Positions 17,678 to 27,169 of a stretch of 64,000 nucleotides of DNA are shown piece by piece. Below the pieces are notes generated by a model. That model had not been told where the DNA came from. It ran no database searches and was given only the letters and a program-made list of their open reading frames with translations. This DNA comes from Branchipolynoe longqiensis (Eukaryota > Annelida > Polychaeta > Phyllodocida > Polynoidae), in assembly GCA_030323885.1 (NCBI GenBank), contig CM059202.1, positions 44,968,849-45,032,848 on the forward strand, given 5' to 3'. Made by a program: the position numbers and the translations under genes. Position 1 is the first letter of the stretch. Each line of letters begins with the position of its first letter.

Positions 17678-20600
17678 GTAACAGCTGGCAAGGAGCTGAT
17701 ACTGCTGAAGATGTTGTGCGCATAGCTGTGAGGCGAGATGTTCATCGTACGGCAGACTCTCCAGATGGCAGCACCTTCAATTCTCCTGGCATCTTCTCAA
17801 GGGACCAGTACAATATTCAGGTCGGTGTTGTTGATTTGTCATTGTCAATTCCCTCACCCATCTTGCCTCTAATACCCTCATTGTCTATTTCCACCAGTAG
17901 CCCGTCACATGAGTTAATTGCTCCTGTCCTTGATACTGTAATATCTGTTGTAGAATTGTCAGGATGTGTCCCTGATACTTCTCCGCCATGCACTGCTTGT
18001 GATTCATCTTCCGATATAGTTATTGGACGTAGTACGTCGTGTCCTAGGCTTTGCAGGAAACGTAGGTCTCCAAGTAGTTTATTCAAAAGTGTCGATAATA
18101 AGATTCAGAGGCTGGGTATGGGTCTGCATGCTGGTATTCCTAAATTTAGTTGTGGGCCGACTAATGTATTTAAATGGTTTAATTCGTCGCTGAGGAGGCG
18201 CGTAAATAGGGTGGAATATGATGACAGTGAGGGTGTTAATGAGGTTATGACATTGGGTGGGGTTGACGGACAAACACCACCGACTGATGATCTGTACTTG
18301 GTTGGCTTCCAAGATCGCGATTGTCATGACGGAGCTACTACATCGAGGTCTCTGTCACGTAGACTTGATGTCTCGTCGTCGATGGTTAATTCACTTCTTC
18401 ATCATAATAGTCCAAATTGTCAACAGGACAGCACTACTGCTACATACACTGATGATATATCTACTGATGACGTTGAGTCTTCCTGCACATTGAATGAACA
18501 TACTGCTTGTCAGTCTTGTGGTTCCAACACCACCGGTAGAAACTGTGTTTTTTCTGCCTTGGATAGCTCTGTGCGTCCAGTAATACATACTGCTAGTCCT
18601 GTCACTAGTCTAGTTCATTATTCTTCTTCTGTTCATAGCCAATGCCCTGCACCTGTGTTGCATGCCCCTTTGTTGCCGTTGCATGTTGCCGATAATTTGA
18701 GTGTTCAGGGTGGGCGGACTGTGGATCCTATCTCTATTAGTACTTCGGGTGTTAAACACCCCCTTTGTGTTGACAAGAACACCGGCTCTGGCTGTGTTTC
18801 GGGTGCCTGGGGGCCCCCGCTGGTCCCACCAAACTATTTAGTGACTAACACGAGGCAGACTATAGGTAGAGTCAGCCCGGCTAAGAAATTGCCCCCTGTT
18901 AGCGTTAAACCAATTGCGTTACAGTTAGATGTTTCTGGAGTTAGTTTGTTGAAAAATAAATCCCTCGTGGTAGAGTTAGATGGCCCTATGCAGTTTACGG
19001 TTAACGACGTGAAGTTGACCGATGATGTTTGTTCAGACATACCGAATTTTTGCGAAAAATCACCATTAGAGTATAAACCATATGTTCTTAAGTACTGGCC
19101 AGATTTGACCAATAACTGTCAATTGTTTTTGAATTATGCATCTATTTATGCAGCAGTGCGTGCGACTGGTCTTCCAAATTATTTACAGGCCAGGGTGCCA
19201 GTCCCTTCAGGTCTAATTATCCATAAATGGAAAGAGCTTTTGGTGGGTTATTATGACTATGAAATAATACAATATTTAGAATTTGGATGGCCATCTAATT
19301 TTACAGGTGATTTTGTTCCTACAGCTTCTCTTAAAAATCATACATGTGACGAGAAAGATTTATTTTGGATTGACAGATACGTATCTACTGAATTGTCCCA
19401 CCATGCTATGTTGGGACCATTTGATGACTTGCCTTTTGTCCCGTGGGCACAGATTAGTCCTATTATGACCCGTCCAAAAAAGAATACTGATGAGCGTAGG
19501 ATCATAGTAGATTTGAGCTATCCTAGAGGTCAGGGTGTTAATGCGGGAATAATTAAGGGTTTTTATCAGGGTAGACGTTATAAGTATAATTTGCCGACCA
19601 TTATGACATTAGCAAAGGAGGTAACCAAATTGGGGAAAGGTTGTTTCATCTGGTCGATTGATCTCGCAAGGGCGTACAGACAATTAAGAACCTGCCCCTT
19701 GAGTGTACCGCTGTTTGGTATCATGGTTAGGGGTCGATACTATTTTGACACGGCTCCGCCGTTTGGATGTCGGACATCCAGTATGGCTTGTGCCCGCACA
19801 ACAGCTGCTGTCGTGCACTTGATGAGACAACAAGGGTTTTTTGGCTTGTGTTACTTAGATGATTTCATAGGGGTAGAGGGGACTCTTGAAAAAGCACAAG
19901 CGGCATATAATTTTATTTTAGGCTTAACGAGTACCCTGGGTTTACAGCTCGCTCTTAAAAAATGTACTCCTCCTGTTCAAAAACTTGTGTGGTTAGGATA
20001 TGAGATTTCTTCTAATGATATGATACTCCGGATTCCTGATGATAAATTATTGGATATTTTATTAGAATGTCGGAAATGGGTTGCGGGGAGGTCGGTAACA
20101 CGTAAAAATGTGCAGCGACTGGTTGGTCGGTTACAGTTTATTTCGAAGTGTGTGTTACCATCTCGGATCTTTATGAATCGAATTTTGGATTTTTTGAGAT
20201 CCTGTCCATTTGTAGGCAAAATTACAGTTACACAGGATTTAATTAGGGATATTGCATGGTTCTTGCGCTTTGCAGAAGGGTCGAATAGGCTAGTCTTGCT
20301 TCGTCATTCACCTGCCAAAAGATGGGTCATCGAGTGTGACTCGTCACTCTTAGGGGGAGGGGCATTCAGTAGCACTCATTTCTTCTCCACTAAATATTCC
20401 TCTGATTTTCTTGAAAATAACTTTCACATAGCCCAATTGGAGGCTTTAAACTTAATAATGGCACTTAAATATTTGTCCCCGCCTGATCCTCATAATTATC
20501 TGATTGTGATAAATACAGATAATATGGCGTCGCAACAGGTGTTATCTTCTGGTGCTGGGAAGGACCCAGTCTTGTGTGCATGTGCACGTGAGATTTGGCG

Positions 20601-20793
20601 CTTTGCGGCGTTAAATAATTGTGAAGTGCAAGTGATCCACAAGCCTGGTAAAGACCTGGTGCTGGCAGATGCCCTCAGTCGGCTGTTCATTGAAGAGAAA
20701 TTTCAGATCGTTGCTGACAGATTATGTCGTGAAAAGCTGTTGTCCGAAGTGCATGTTTCTCATCACGTAGATGTCCTTGATTTGTACTTATGA
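17674..20793 (+). CDS. Ngaro ORF2, reverse transcriptase - RNase H
   Basis: 1039 codons. The first ~430 residues are Ser/Thr/Val-rich low-complexity linker without recognisable domain. From ~470 the RT domain follows: IMTRPKKNTDERRIIVDLS, WSIDLARAYRQLRTCP, APPFGCRTSSM and the catalytic CYLDDFIG (~725). RNase H follows with ECDSSLLGGGAF, AQLEALNLIMAL, INTDNMASQQ and LVLADALSR, i.e. the D-E-D-D set is present. The WS(I/V)DL-RAYRQLR and PPFG-R-SSM-C signatures are those of Ngaro-type RT rather than DIRS1. No ATG at the frame start (TTG at 17674). The long linker is unusually large. All catalytic residues are intact, so activity is plausible. Confidence 0.9.
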   Translation: MSNSWQGADTAEDVVRIAVRRDVHRTADSPDGSTFNSPGIFSRDQYNIQVGVVDLSLSIPSPILPLIPSLSISTSSPSHELIAPVLDTVISVVELSGCVPDTSPPCTACDSSSDIVIGRSTSCPRLCRKRRSPSSLFKSVDNKIQRLGMGLHAGIPKFSCGPTNVFKWFNSSLRRRVNRVEYDDSEGVNEVMTLGGVDGQTPPTDDLYLVGFQDRDCHDGATTSRSLSRRLDVSSSMVNSLLHHNSPNCQQDSTTATYTDDISTDDVESSCTLNEHTACQSCGSNTTGRNCVFSALDSSVRPVIHTASPVTSLVHYSSSVHSQCPAPVLHAPLLPLHVADNLSVQGGRTVDPISISTSGVKHPLCVDKNTGSGCVSGAWGPPLVPPNYLVTNTRQTIGRVSPAKKLPPVSVKPIALQLDVSGVSLLKNKSLVVELDGPMQFTVNDVKLTDDVCSDIPNFCEKSPLEYKPYVLKYWPDLTNNCQLFLNYASIYAAVRATGLPNYLQARVPVPSGLIIHKWKELLVGYYDYEIIQYLEFGWPSNFTGDFVPTASLKNHTCDEKDLFWIDRYVSTELSHHAMLGPFDDLPFVPWAQISPIMTRPKKNTDERRIIVDLSYPRGQGVNAGIIKGFYQGRRYKYNLPTIMTLAKEVTKLGKGCFIWSIDLARAYRQLRTCPLSVPLFGIMVRGRYYFDTAPPFGCRTSSMACARTTAAVVHLMRQQGFFGLCYLDDFIGVEGTLEKAQAAYNFILGLTSTLGLQLALKKCTPPVQKLVWLGYEISSNDMILRIPDDKLLDILLECRKWVAGRSVTRKNVQRLVGRLQFISKCVLPSRIFMNRILDFLRSCPFVGKITVTQDLIRDIAWFLRFAEGSNRLVLLRHSPAKRWVIECDSSLLGGGAFSSTHFFSTKYSSDFLENNFHIAQLEALNLIMALKYLSPPDPHNYLIVINTDNMASQQVLSSGAGKDPVLCACAREIWRFAALNNCEVQVIHKPGKDLVLADALSRLFIEEKFQIVADRLCREKLLSEVHVSHHVDVLDLYL

Positions 20794-21754
20794 GTTGCTG
20801 CTAGTTGTTAATCTTTTTTCTTGGCTTTATCAACTTGCAGCAAAAAATCGCGCAGTAGTGAATAGGCTTAGCGTGTATTTTACAGCGGGCCTAGCAGAAG
20901 GGACGTGGAGAAATAAGAGGGTACAATTTAGGGAATATTTGAAGTTTTGTAGTAAAAATAATGATGACCCTAAAAAACCCAAGCTTAAAACGGTAATGTT
21001 ATATTCGTTATATTTAAATGATAAATTAAGAACTGGAGGGGCCATACGGAATTATATGAGTGGAGCAAGAACGTGGGTGAGATTATTAAGAGGCAATACG
21101 TCAGCTTTTGATTGTTATCCAATGTCAGTAATAAAATGTGGCATGTGTAAATTAAAGAACAATGTTGTAAATAGAGCGTTCCCGTTGAAAATCGAGCATA
21201 TTAAAATAATAGTTGTAAAATTCATGAAAGTTGGTAATGATGGATTGGTGTTGATTGCTGCATTAATTATAGGTTACTTATGTTTATTAAGACAATCCAA
21301 CTTGTTCTATTCCGAGGTAACGGGGGATGACGGTCACATGATGCTCGGAGGCGATATCAAGACGCACGACACACACCTTACAATTACGGTCAGGTCTACT
21401 AAAACTACCAGTAGACCAAGGGATGCCTACAAAGTTGCCTTGCCACGGGTCCGAGGCTCTGATCTCTGCCCAGTTCAGGCGTGGAAAAGGTACGCCCGAC
21501 AGTTCCCCGTACACGAGGGCGCCCCAGCATTCGTGATGGCGAACGGGGCCCCTCTGACTGCTCGACTCTTCACAAAGTGCATGCATGTTGCGCTAAAATC
21601 AGCTGGACTTCCATGGTGGCCATTGGTCTCTGGACATAGTCTACGTCGAGGAGGTGCACAAGCGTACGCAAAAATAGGGATGTCTCTGGACTGTATAAGA
21701 ACACTGGGATGCTGGAAATCCGATAGTGTTTTTGACTATGTGAATAAAATGTAG
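20771..21754 (+). CDS. Ngaro ORF3, tyrosine recombinase
   Basis: 327 codons from an ATG at 20771, overlapping ORF2 by 23 bases in another frame. The N-terminal SAM-like DNA-binding part is at ~30-110 (GTWRNKRVQFREYLKFC). The catalytic domain has Arg174 (CLLRQSNLF), Lys211 (STKTTS), H289-x-x-R292 (GHSLRRGGAQ), Trp315 in the second His position (GCWKSDS) and nucleophile Tyr323 (FDYV). The full R-K-HxxR-H/W-Y set is present, so it should integrate and circularise the element DNA. Likely DNA partners are the palindromes at 16239 and 22315. It ends 32 bases before B1. Confidence 0.92.
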   Translation: MSLICTYELLLVVNLFSWLYQLAAKNRAVVNRLSVYFTAGLAEGTWRNKRVQFREYLKFCSKNNDDPKKPKLKTVMLYSLYLNDKLRTGGAIRNYMSGARTWVRLLRGNTSAFDCYPMSVIKCGMCKLKNNVVNRAFPLKIEHIKIIVVKFMKVGNDGLVLIAALIIGYLCLLRQSNLFYSEVTGDDGHMMLGGDIKTHDTHLTITVRSTKTTSRPRDAYKVALPRVRGSDLCPVQAWKRYARQFPVHEGAPAFVMANGAPLTARLFTKCMHVALKSAGLPWWPLVSGHSLRRGGAQAYAKIGMSLDCIRTLGCWKSDSVFDYVNKM

Positions 21755-21786
21755 TCAGGAAGGTACCATCAGCTCTCTCGTCCCAA

Positions 21787-22320
21787 CTTGGCTGAGAGCT
21801 CATGGTCCCATTAATTACCCTATGGGAAACTGATAATGTGTGTGATGAAAGTCAAATGTGTGTGTGAGCCGGCTGTGAGATGAAAGTGTGACCGTGATCT
21901 GCCCGGAGCTGCTGCCTCATGTCTTCAATTTGTCAAGCATCATCAAAGAATCCTGCATTCTAGTTGAATTACCTTAAATAATGCAACAAATATCCATCAG
22001 AATTAATACCTGCACATAAGTAACAACTTATAAAAACTACACATCAATTGACTCTATGTCCTGCACATAAGTAATGATATTAAATAAATCGAGAGTCAGA
22101 TCTGACCTGCACATAAGTAATGATAATAAATAAATCTAGAGTCAGACTGTACTGTCTGAGAAACGTTAGAGTAGTTAAAAGCTAATAGTCTCAATTGTAC
22201 TATTGAGAGAAGCTTATGGAGTCATGTCTTGAGCAGTATCAGGTTATAAGGCTGTGTGCAGATTTATTAAGCCTGATTAATAAATTTATTAGCCCGATTT
22301 CCGTGTCTGGTTTTGAATTA
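21787..22320 (+). repeat. Ngaro split repeat B1
   Basis: 534 bases, CTTGGCTGAGAGCTCATGG to TTTTGAATTA, repeated at 22559-23092. It contains three short internal repeats of CTGCACATAAGTAA (around 22010, 22060 and 22110). It shares GAATTA with the start of A2, so B1-A2 reconstitutes the circle junction. Confidence 0.92.
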
Positions 22321-22515
22321 ATCATGTTGCCGGTAACATGCGTAATTCAAAAGCTTGACTACAGGCCTGATATGCTGAATAACTATAGAGACAGTTCCTA
22401 GTGCGCGTCGCTAGGGGCGAAAGGTGACTTCCTGTAGAAGATTCAAAGCATAATTTCATTCACTACCTGTACTTCAACGACGACGGATCGCTGACCATAA
22501 ATACTGGAATTTCTT
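22315..22515 (+). repeat. Ngaro split repeat A2
   Basis: Copy of A1 including the 34-bp palindrome (22315-22348). No difference from A1 seen by eye. Between A2 and B2 lie 43 unique bases (22516-22558, pyrimidine-rich). Confidence 0.92.
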
Positions 22516-22558
22516 ACCATCCCACCCTCCCCAGCTTCCTCTTACACCTGCTGTGAAC

Positions 22559-23092
22559 CTTGGCTGAGAGCTCATGGTCCCATTAATTACCCTATGGGAA
22601 ACTGATAATGTGTGTGATGAAAGTCAAATGTGTGTGTGAGCCGGCTGTGAGATGAAAGTGTGACCGTGATCTGCCCGGAGCTGCTGCCTCATGTCTTCAA
22701 TTTGTCAAGCATCATCAAAGAATCCTGCATTCTAGTTGAATTACCTTAAATAATGCAACAAATATCCATCAGAATTAATACCTGCACATAAGTAACAACT
22801 TATAAAAACTACACATCAATTGACTCTATGTCCTGCACATAAGTAATGATATTAAATAAATCGAGAGTCAGATCTGACCTGCACATAAGTAATGATAATA
22901 AATAAATCTAGAGTCAGACTGTACTGTCTGAGAAACGTTAGAGTAGTTAAAAGCTAATAGTCTCAATTGTACTATTGAGAGAAGCTTATGGAGTCATGTC
23001 TTGAGCAGTATCAGGTTATAAGGCTGTGTGCAGATTTATTAAGCCTGATTAATAAATTTATTAGCCCGATTTCCGTGTCTGGTTTTGAATTA
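22559..23092 (+). repeat. Ngaro split repeat B2 (right end)
   Basis: Copy of B1 ending GAATTA, then flank TGTGT and the assembly gap. No difference from B1 seen by eye. Confidence 0.92.
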
Positions 23093-23097
23093 TGTGT

Positions 23098-23592
23098 NNN
23101 NNNNNNNNNNNNNNNNNNNNNNNNNNNNNNNNNNNNNNNNNNNNNNNNNNNNNNNNNNNNNNNNNNNNNNNNNNNNNNNNNNNNNNNNNNNNNNNNNNNN
23201 NNNNNNNNNNNNNNNNNNNNNNNNNNNNNNNNNNNNNNNNNNNNNNNNNNNNNNNNNNNNNNNNNNNNNNNNNNNNNNNNNNNNNNNNNNNNNNNNNNNN
23301 NNNNNNNNNNNNNNNNNNNNNNNNNNNNNNNNNNNNNNNNNNNNNNNNNNNNNNNNNNNNNNNNNNNNNNNNNNNNNNNNNNNNNNNNNNNNNNNNNNNN
23401 NNNNNNNNNNNNNNNNNNNNNNNNNNNNNNNNNNNNNNNNNNNNNNNNNNNNNNNNNNNNNNNNNNNNNNNNNNNNNNNNNNNNNNNNNNNNNNNNNNNN
23501 NNNNNNNNNNNNNNNNNNNNNNNNNNNNNNNNNNNNNNNNNNNNNNNNNNNNNNNNNNNNNNNNNNNNNNNNNNNNNNNNNNNNNNNNNNNN
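23098..23592. other. assembly gap (495 N)
   Basis: Unknown sequence. It removes the C-terminal half of the DIRS recombinase and the 3' terminus of that element. Apparent ORFs spanning it are meaningless. Confidence 1.
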
Positions 23593-23992
23593 ATATAATT
23601 GATAACGCACACCTCGCCGCATTAATCGATCCAAAGGAAAGTCCTTCATCCTCTAGAGAACGAAGAAACCGAGCTACTTGTGAAATCTTTGGATTTGTTG
23701 GCTTAACTTTCATTAACAAACAATGTACACCCCATTTCTTTAAATAGGTTGTATACATTTTGACAGTTCCTGGCCTCCAGGCATCCGATACTATCCTATC
23801 CTCAGTAATTCTGTCCAATCCAAATTGCTGTAGCTGCTTCCTTAGAAAAGGAATGCCAATAGGGGCGTCGTTGACACGTCGCCGTGAACCACTAGCGGTC
23901 CGTGGTGCGTCAGATTCCCGAGTTTTCTTGGGAATCGTATACGATCTTTTGCCAGTTGTGAAACTGCTGGCAGCCAAGGTTGCGTGTCCCAA
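23593..23992 (-). CDS. DIRS-type tyrosine recombinase, N-terminal part (cut by gap)
   Basis: About 133 visible codons, then the gap. After a basic N-terminal extension, the SAM-like core-binding domain of a phage-type integrase/recombinase is readable: SDAWRPGTVKMYTTYLKKW, then ISQVARFLRSLEDEG and FGSINAARCALS. The catalytic R-K-HxxR-Y region would lie inside the gap and cannot be assessed. The frame overlaps the 3' end of the RT ORF by 151 bases (23842-23992), the usual DIRS arrangement. Confidence 0.85.
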
Positions 23993-25692
23993 TCGGGCAC
24001 CACCAGTATCGCATGTGTCCCTTCCAAGCCGATTTTTCTCACTACTCGGCTGATAATGCTAAATGGTGGGAAAATATAAAAATAATTATTTTCCCAAGTA
24101 ATAGCAAACGCATCTACTTTCCAAGCATCCGGTTCAGGATGCCAAGAAACATAACAGGGTAACTTGTTATTATTTCGTGATGCAAATAAGTCAACTTCAG
24201 GTGTACCCCATTTTTCACAAACGAAGTTAAACAAATGTGTAGAGAGAGACCACTCTAAATGGTCATGGAAATTTCTACTTTTATAATCTGCAAGTGTATT
24301 TTGTGACCCTGGAATATGCGCTACAGTCAGCCAGACTTGTTGAGCCTGTGCCCAGTTCCAAATCAGTTTAGATAACTGATTGCAAGACTTTGATTTGGTT
24401 CCACCCATGTTACGAATATATGCCATGGCAGTAGTATTATCAGTTAGTATTCTAACCTGTGATTTATTTATCTTTACTAAACTACGTAAGCCCAGATAAA
24501 TAGCACGCAATTCTAGTGCATTAATATAGTCTGATTTTTCATCATCAAGCCATCTACCTCCTGTTGTGACCCCATCTCGATGAGCTCCCCAACCTTCTAA
24601 CGAAGCATCAGTAGTAATTACTGTATTAGGTTCCGCCATGCGGATTGGATTTGGTGAACTTGCTATATGTTGCATCCACCATCCAATATCCTGTAACCCT
24701 TCTTGCGAAATAAACATCTTTCGCTCAAAATTGCCTTTAGTTCGTGTTAACGCTAAATTTTTATCTATTTCTAGCGACTTAATATGGGCCTTCCCATATA
24801 ACACAGCAGGTGCATATGAGGTCATTATGCCAATAAGAACAGCAACCTGTCTAATTTTTGGCTTTGATAACTTAATAAGCTGAGTCGCTGTAGTCATAAA
24901 CTTAATTAGTTTTTGTTCTGTTATCGACACTGTAAGGGACTGTGTATCCAGAATAAACCCTAAACATTTGAGTTGTTTTGTTGGTTTAAACACTGACTTT
25001 TGTTGATGTACATAAAACCCCAATTTAGTGAGTAATGCACATAAATCCAAAACTGCATTCACACAACCAATTTGTGTTGATGCTATAATAAAAGAATCAT
25101 CTATGTATGGAAACATTATATGACCCTTCCTCGCCATTACCGAGAAAACAGGTTTAAGCAATTTAGTAAATAAACGTGGCGCACAAGCTAAGCCATTCGG
25201 CATGCAGGTAAACTCATAGAGTTGGTTATCCCAAATAAATCGAAGAAATTTTCGGTATTGTTCCATTATGGGAAGCGTATAATATGCATCCTGTAAATCA
25301 ACACTAGCCATCCACGCATCTGGTGTAATCAGATCTCGTGCCGTATCTAGAGAGAACATTTTAAAATGTCGATATTCCACCCTTTTATTAAGGATTGTTA
25401 AATCCAGGATCATTCGAACATCACCATTAGGCTTCGGTCTCGAGAAAATGTTTGAAATAAACTGTCCTGAACAGTGTGTCACTTTTTGTATAATTCCTTT
25501 CTCAAAGAATTTATGTACCTGTTTAGTTAGTGCGTCTCGTTCAACTGGTTGAATGTTATATGGAAAAGGTATTATACTTTGTACAGGAATTTGTGTAAAA
25601 GGAATTTGAACACCCCTAACTATTTCTATAATTTCTTGGTCACTAGTAATTTTGTGCCACTCAGAAATATGATTACTAATATTACCAGCCAC
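23842..25692 (-). CDS. DIRS-type reverse transcriptase - RNase H polyprotein
   Basis: 616 codons. RT: FFEKGIIQKV, FSRPKPNGDVRMILDL, ASVDLQDAYYTLPI and the catalytic MFPYIDDSFI. RNase H: ITTDASLEGWGAH, NALELRAIYLGL, ILTDNTTAMAY and TLADYKSR. After RNase H comes the conserved DIRS block EVDLFASRNN, YVSWHPEPDAW, VDAF and FPPFSIISRV, then LVVPDWDTQPW, the region often described as methyltransferase-like in DIRS elements. No ATG at 25692 (GTG). The frame stays open upstream and overlaps the end of gag, so expression by frameshift from gag is likely. Intact across its length. Confidence 0.9.
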   Translation of the reverse strand: MAGNISNHISEWHKITSDQEIIEIVRGVQIPFTQIPVQSIIPFPYNIQPVERDALTKQVHKFFEKGIIQKVTHCSGQFISNIFSRPKPNGDVRMILDLTILNKRVEYRHFKMFSLDTARDLITPDAWMASVDLQDAYYTLPIMEQYRKFLRFIWDNQLYEFTCMPNGLACAPRLFTKLLKPVFSVMARKGHIMFPYIDDSFIIASTQIGCVNAVLDLCALLTKLGFYVHQQKSVFKPTKQLKCLGFILDTQSLTVSITEQKLIKFMTTATQLIKLSKPKIRQVAVLIGIMTSYAPAVLYGKAHIKSLEIDKNLALTRTKGNFERKMFISQEGLQDIGWWMQHIASSPNPIRMAEPNTVITTDASLEGWGAHRDGVTTGGRWLDDEKSDYINALELRAIYLGLRSLVKINKSQVRILTDNTTAMAYIRNMGGTKSKSCNQLSKLIWNWAQAQQVWLTVAHIPGSQNTLADYKSRNFHDHLEWSLSTHLFNFVCEKWGTPEVDLFASRNNNKLPCYVSWHPEPDAWKVDAFAITWENNYFYIFPPFSIISRVVRKIGLEGTHAILVVPDWDTQPWLPAVSQLAKDRIRFPRKLGNLTHHGPLVVHGDVSTTPLLAFLF

Positions 25693-25757
25693 AAAGTTGC
25701 TTACAGTTTGTGTGTTTTTAGAGGCTGCAGGGACTTGTAAAGTTTGTGTTTGGACCT

Positions 25758-27116
25758 CTACTTGGACCCGCCCCTGGGGAAAGGTCTCGACGAGTTGAAC
25801 CCTCGGCCTATTGGCCGTGCGGTGTTGTCGGTCCAGCCTGGGCGAGCGCCCCGGCCCCGAAACCCTTGACCGAAGTTTGAACTCGGTCTGGTTCCTCTGG
25901 TGAACCGTCGTGGACGAAAATCCCCTCGTGACTTTTTGAAACGAGGAGCTTCCTGTTTCTTCTTGCCATCCATGTTTTTGCCACTCTTGGCTGCAGTCTC
26001 TACCTCTTTATAGAGGTATTGTAGTTGACCGCCAAACATCTTGGTGTTATCTAAAGGTTTCCCTTTAATCGGCTCTGGAGCAAGATAGAGCGTAAACTCC
26101 TTCCCCTCATTATCGGTAACCTTCTTAGAGCGAGCCACTTCTTTGCCAGCATCTGTGCAAACTGACTTGAAGACATTTTCATATCTTCGAAACGACAGGT
26201 AATTACCTGCCGCCGCTAGTACTGCAATGCCTTTGTCCATTGTCTTAGCCAAAGACGAGAACTTATTTTCACTCTGCATCCTATTAGCCACAGGAACAAT
26301 AGCTGTTAGGGTAGCCAACACTGCCTTATGCACTGTGTGCAACACATCCTCAAACTTCTTACGGTCATCCGTCATATTGACATCCCGATCCATTTCTTTA
26401 ATGATGGAGTTGGGAACACCCTTTATGCCTGTTAACTCATCTCCTAACTTGGAGATAACCTCCGCCGGTTTGAACGTGCGAAAATGACCATTCACGGTCT
26501 CGCGCATAAGCGTAGTGGTTTTAACCCGCTTAGCCTTTGGCTTCTCCACCTTCTTAGCCACTTTAGTGCCAATGTCCGCATAGACCCCTTCATATACGGT
26601 GTCTGAGTCTGATTCCGTAGAAGTAGACTCAGTGGACGACTCAGAAGAAGAATATTTCCTCTTCCTCTTCTTCTTTTTGGACTTAGTCTTCCGCTTTTTG
26701 CGCAAACCAGACTCTGCCCGCTCCTTGGTGAATTCATCACCCGAAGAAATCACCTGTTTCTTCTTCTTCCTCCGTTTAGGAGAAGGAGGAGGAGGAGCCT
26801 TAAGCTCCACCGCCGAGTCTGTGTCCAAGAAATCCTCAAATGAATCCTCTTGGACACTCGGCCTACGCCGCTTCCGAGACACAGGCGATTTGGCAGTCAA
26901 GATGTGGCTTTCCAATCTTGCAAAGCGAGCCTCCCAATCTGGAGGCGCAGGCACATCAGGCACTGCGTCCTCGTCCGGGTCGGAGAGGATATGCGCCCGG
27001 GGCTGTGTCGACGGCCCTGCCGACAACACGGGTGAGGAGTCGTACTCCTCGTCCACTCCACTCGGAACACGCCCCTCGGCTGCTGCTGCACCGCGCTTAC
27101 TCCGCTTCGTGGCCAT
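25758..27116 (-). CDS. DIRS-type gag-like protein
   Basis: About 452 codons from the ATG at 27116 (MATKRSKRG); the frame itself is open from 27167. The N-terminal half is highly charged, with Ser/Asp and Lys/Arg tracts (KKKQVISSGDEF, SKKKKRKRKYSSSESS), nuclear-localisation-like. The middle (~250-370) is a helical capsid-like region (LAKTMDKGIAVLAAAGNYLS). The C-terminus is Arg/Gly-rich (FRPRRFTRGTRPS, GFRGRGARPGW), presumably RNA-binding instead of zinc knuckles. Just upstream on the minus strand is TTTGTTTCAG, which resembles a splice acceptor. Gag proteins of DIRS elements are poorly conserved, so the call rests on position and composition. Confidence 0.75.
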   Translation of the reverse strand: MATKRSKRGAAAAEGRVPSGVDEEYDSSPVLSAGPSTQPRAHILSDPDEDAVPDVPAPPDWEARFARLESHILTAKSPVSRKRRRPSVQEDSFEDFLDTDSAVELKAPPPPSPKRRKKKKQVISSGDEFTKERAESGLRKKRKTKSKKKKRKRKYSSSESSTESTSTESDSDTVYEGVYADIGTKVAKKVEKPKAKRVKTTTLMRETVNGHFRTFKPAEVISKLGDELTGIKGVPNSIIKEMDRDVNMTDDRKKFEDVLHTVHKAVLATLTAIVPVANRMQSENKFSSLAKTMDKGIAVLAAAGNYLSFRRYENVFKSVCTDAGKEVARSKKVTDNEGKEFTLYLAPEPIKGKPLDNTKMFGGQLQYLYKEVETAAKSGKNMDGKKKQEAPRFKKSRGDFRPRRFTRGTRPSSNFGQGFRGRGARPGWTDNTARPIGRGFNSSRPFPRGGSK

Positions 27117-27169
27117 CGGGACCTGAAACAAACATTTTTGGTCAGTCCCGGTATATATATATGTCACAA

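Larger units (their letters stand above)
16239..23092 (+). mobile_element. complete Ngaro-type YR retrotransposon
   Basis: Order is A1 (16239-16439), ORF1 gag, ORF2 RT-RNase H, ORF3 tyrosine recombinase, B1 (21787-22320), A2 (22315-22515), B2 (22559-23092). A1/A2 (offset 6076) and B1/B2 (offset 772) look identical by eye. This split-direct-repeat layout is diagnostic of Ngaro/PAT-like elements. They replicate through a circular DNA whose B-A junction is regenerated by the internal B1-A2 junction, and they integrate by recombinase rather than integrase, without target duplication. Left junction is TTAT-GAATTA-ATCATG and right junction is TTTT-GAATTA-TGTG, so GAATTA is the shared crossover core. 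With intact ORFs and identical repeats it looks young. Confidence 0.92.

Noticed and set aside
17817..20690. Minus-strand ORFs within the Ngaro coding region
   Set aside because: They are shadows of ORF2, which contains the RT and RNase H motifs.
23011..23992. Long ORFs spanning the N runs at 23098-23592 and 39869-40367
   Set aside because: N codons cannot contain stops, so only the non-N portions were interpreted.
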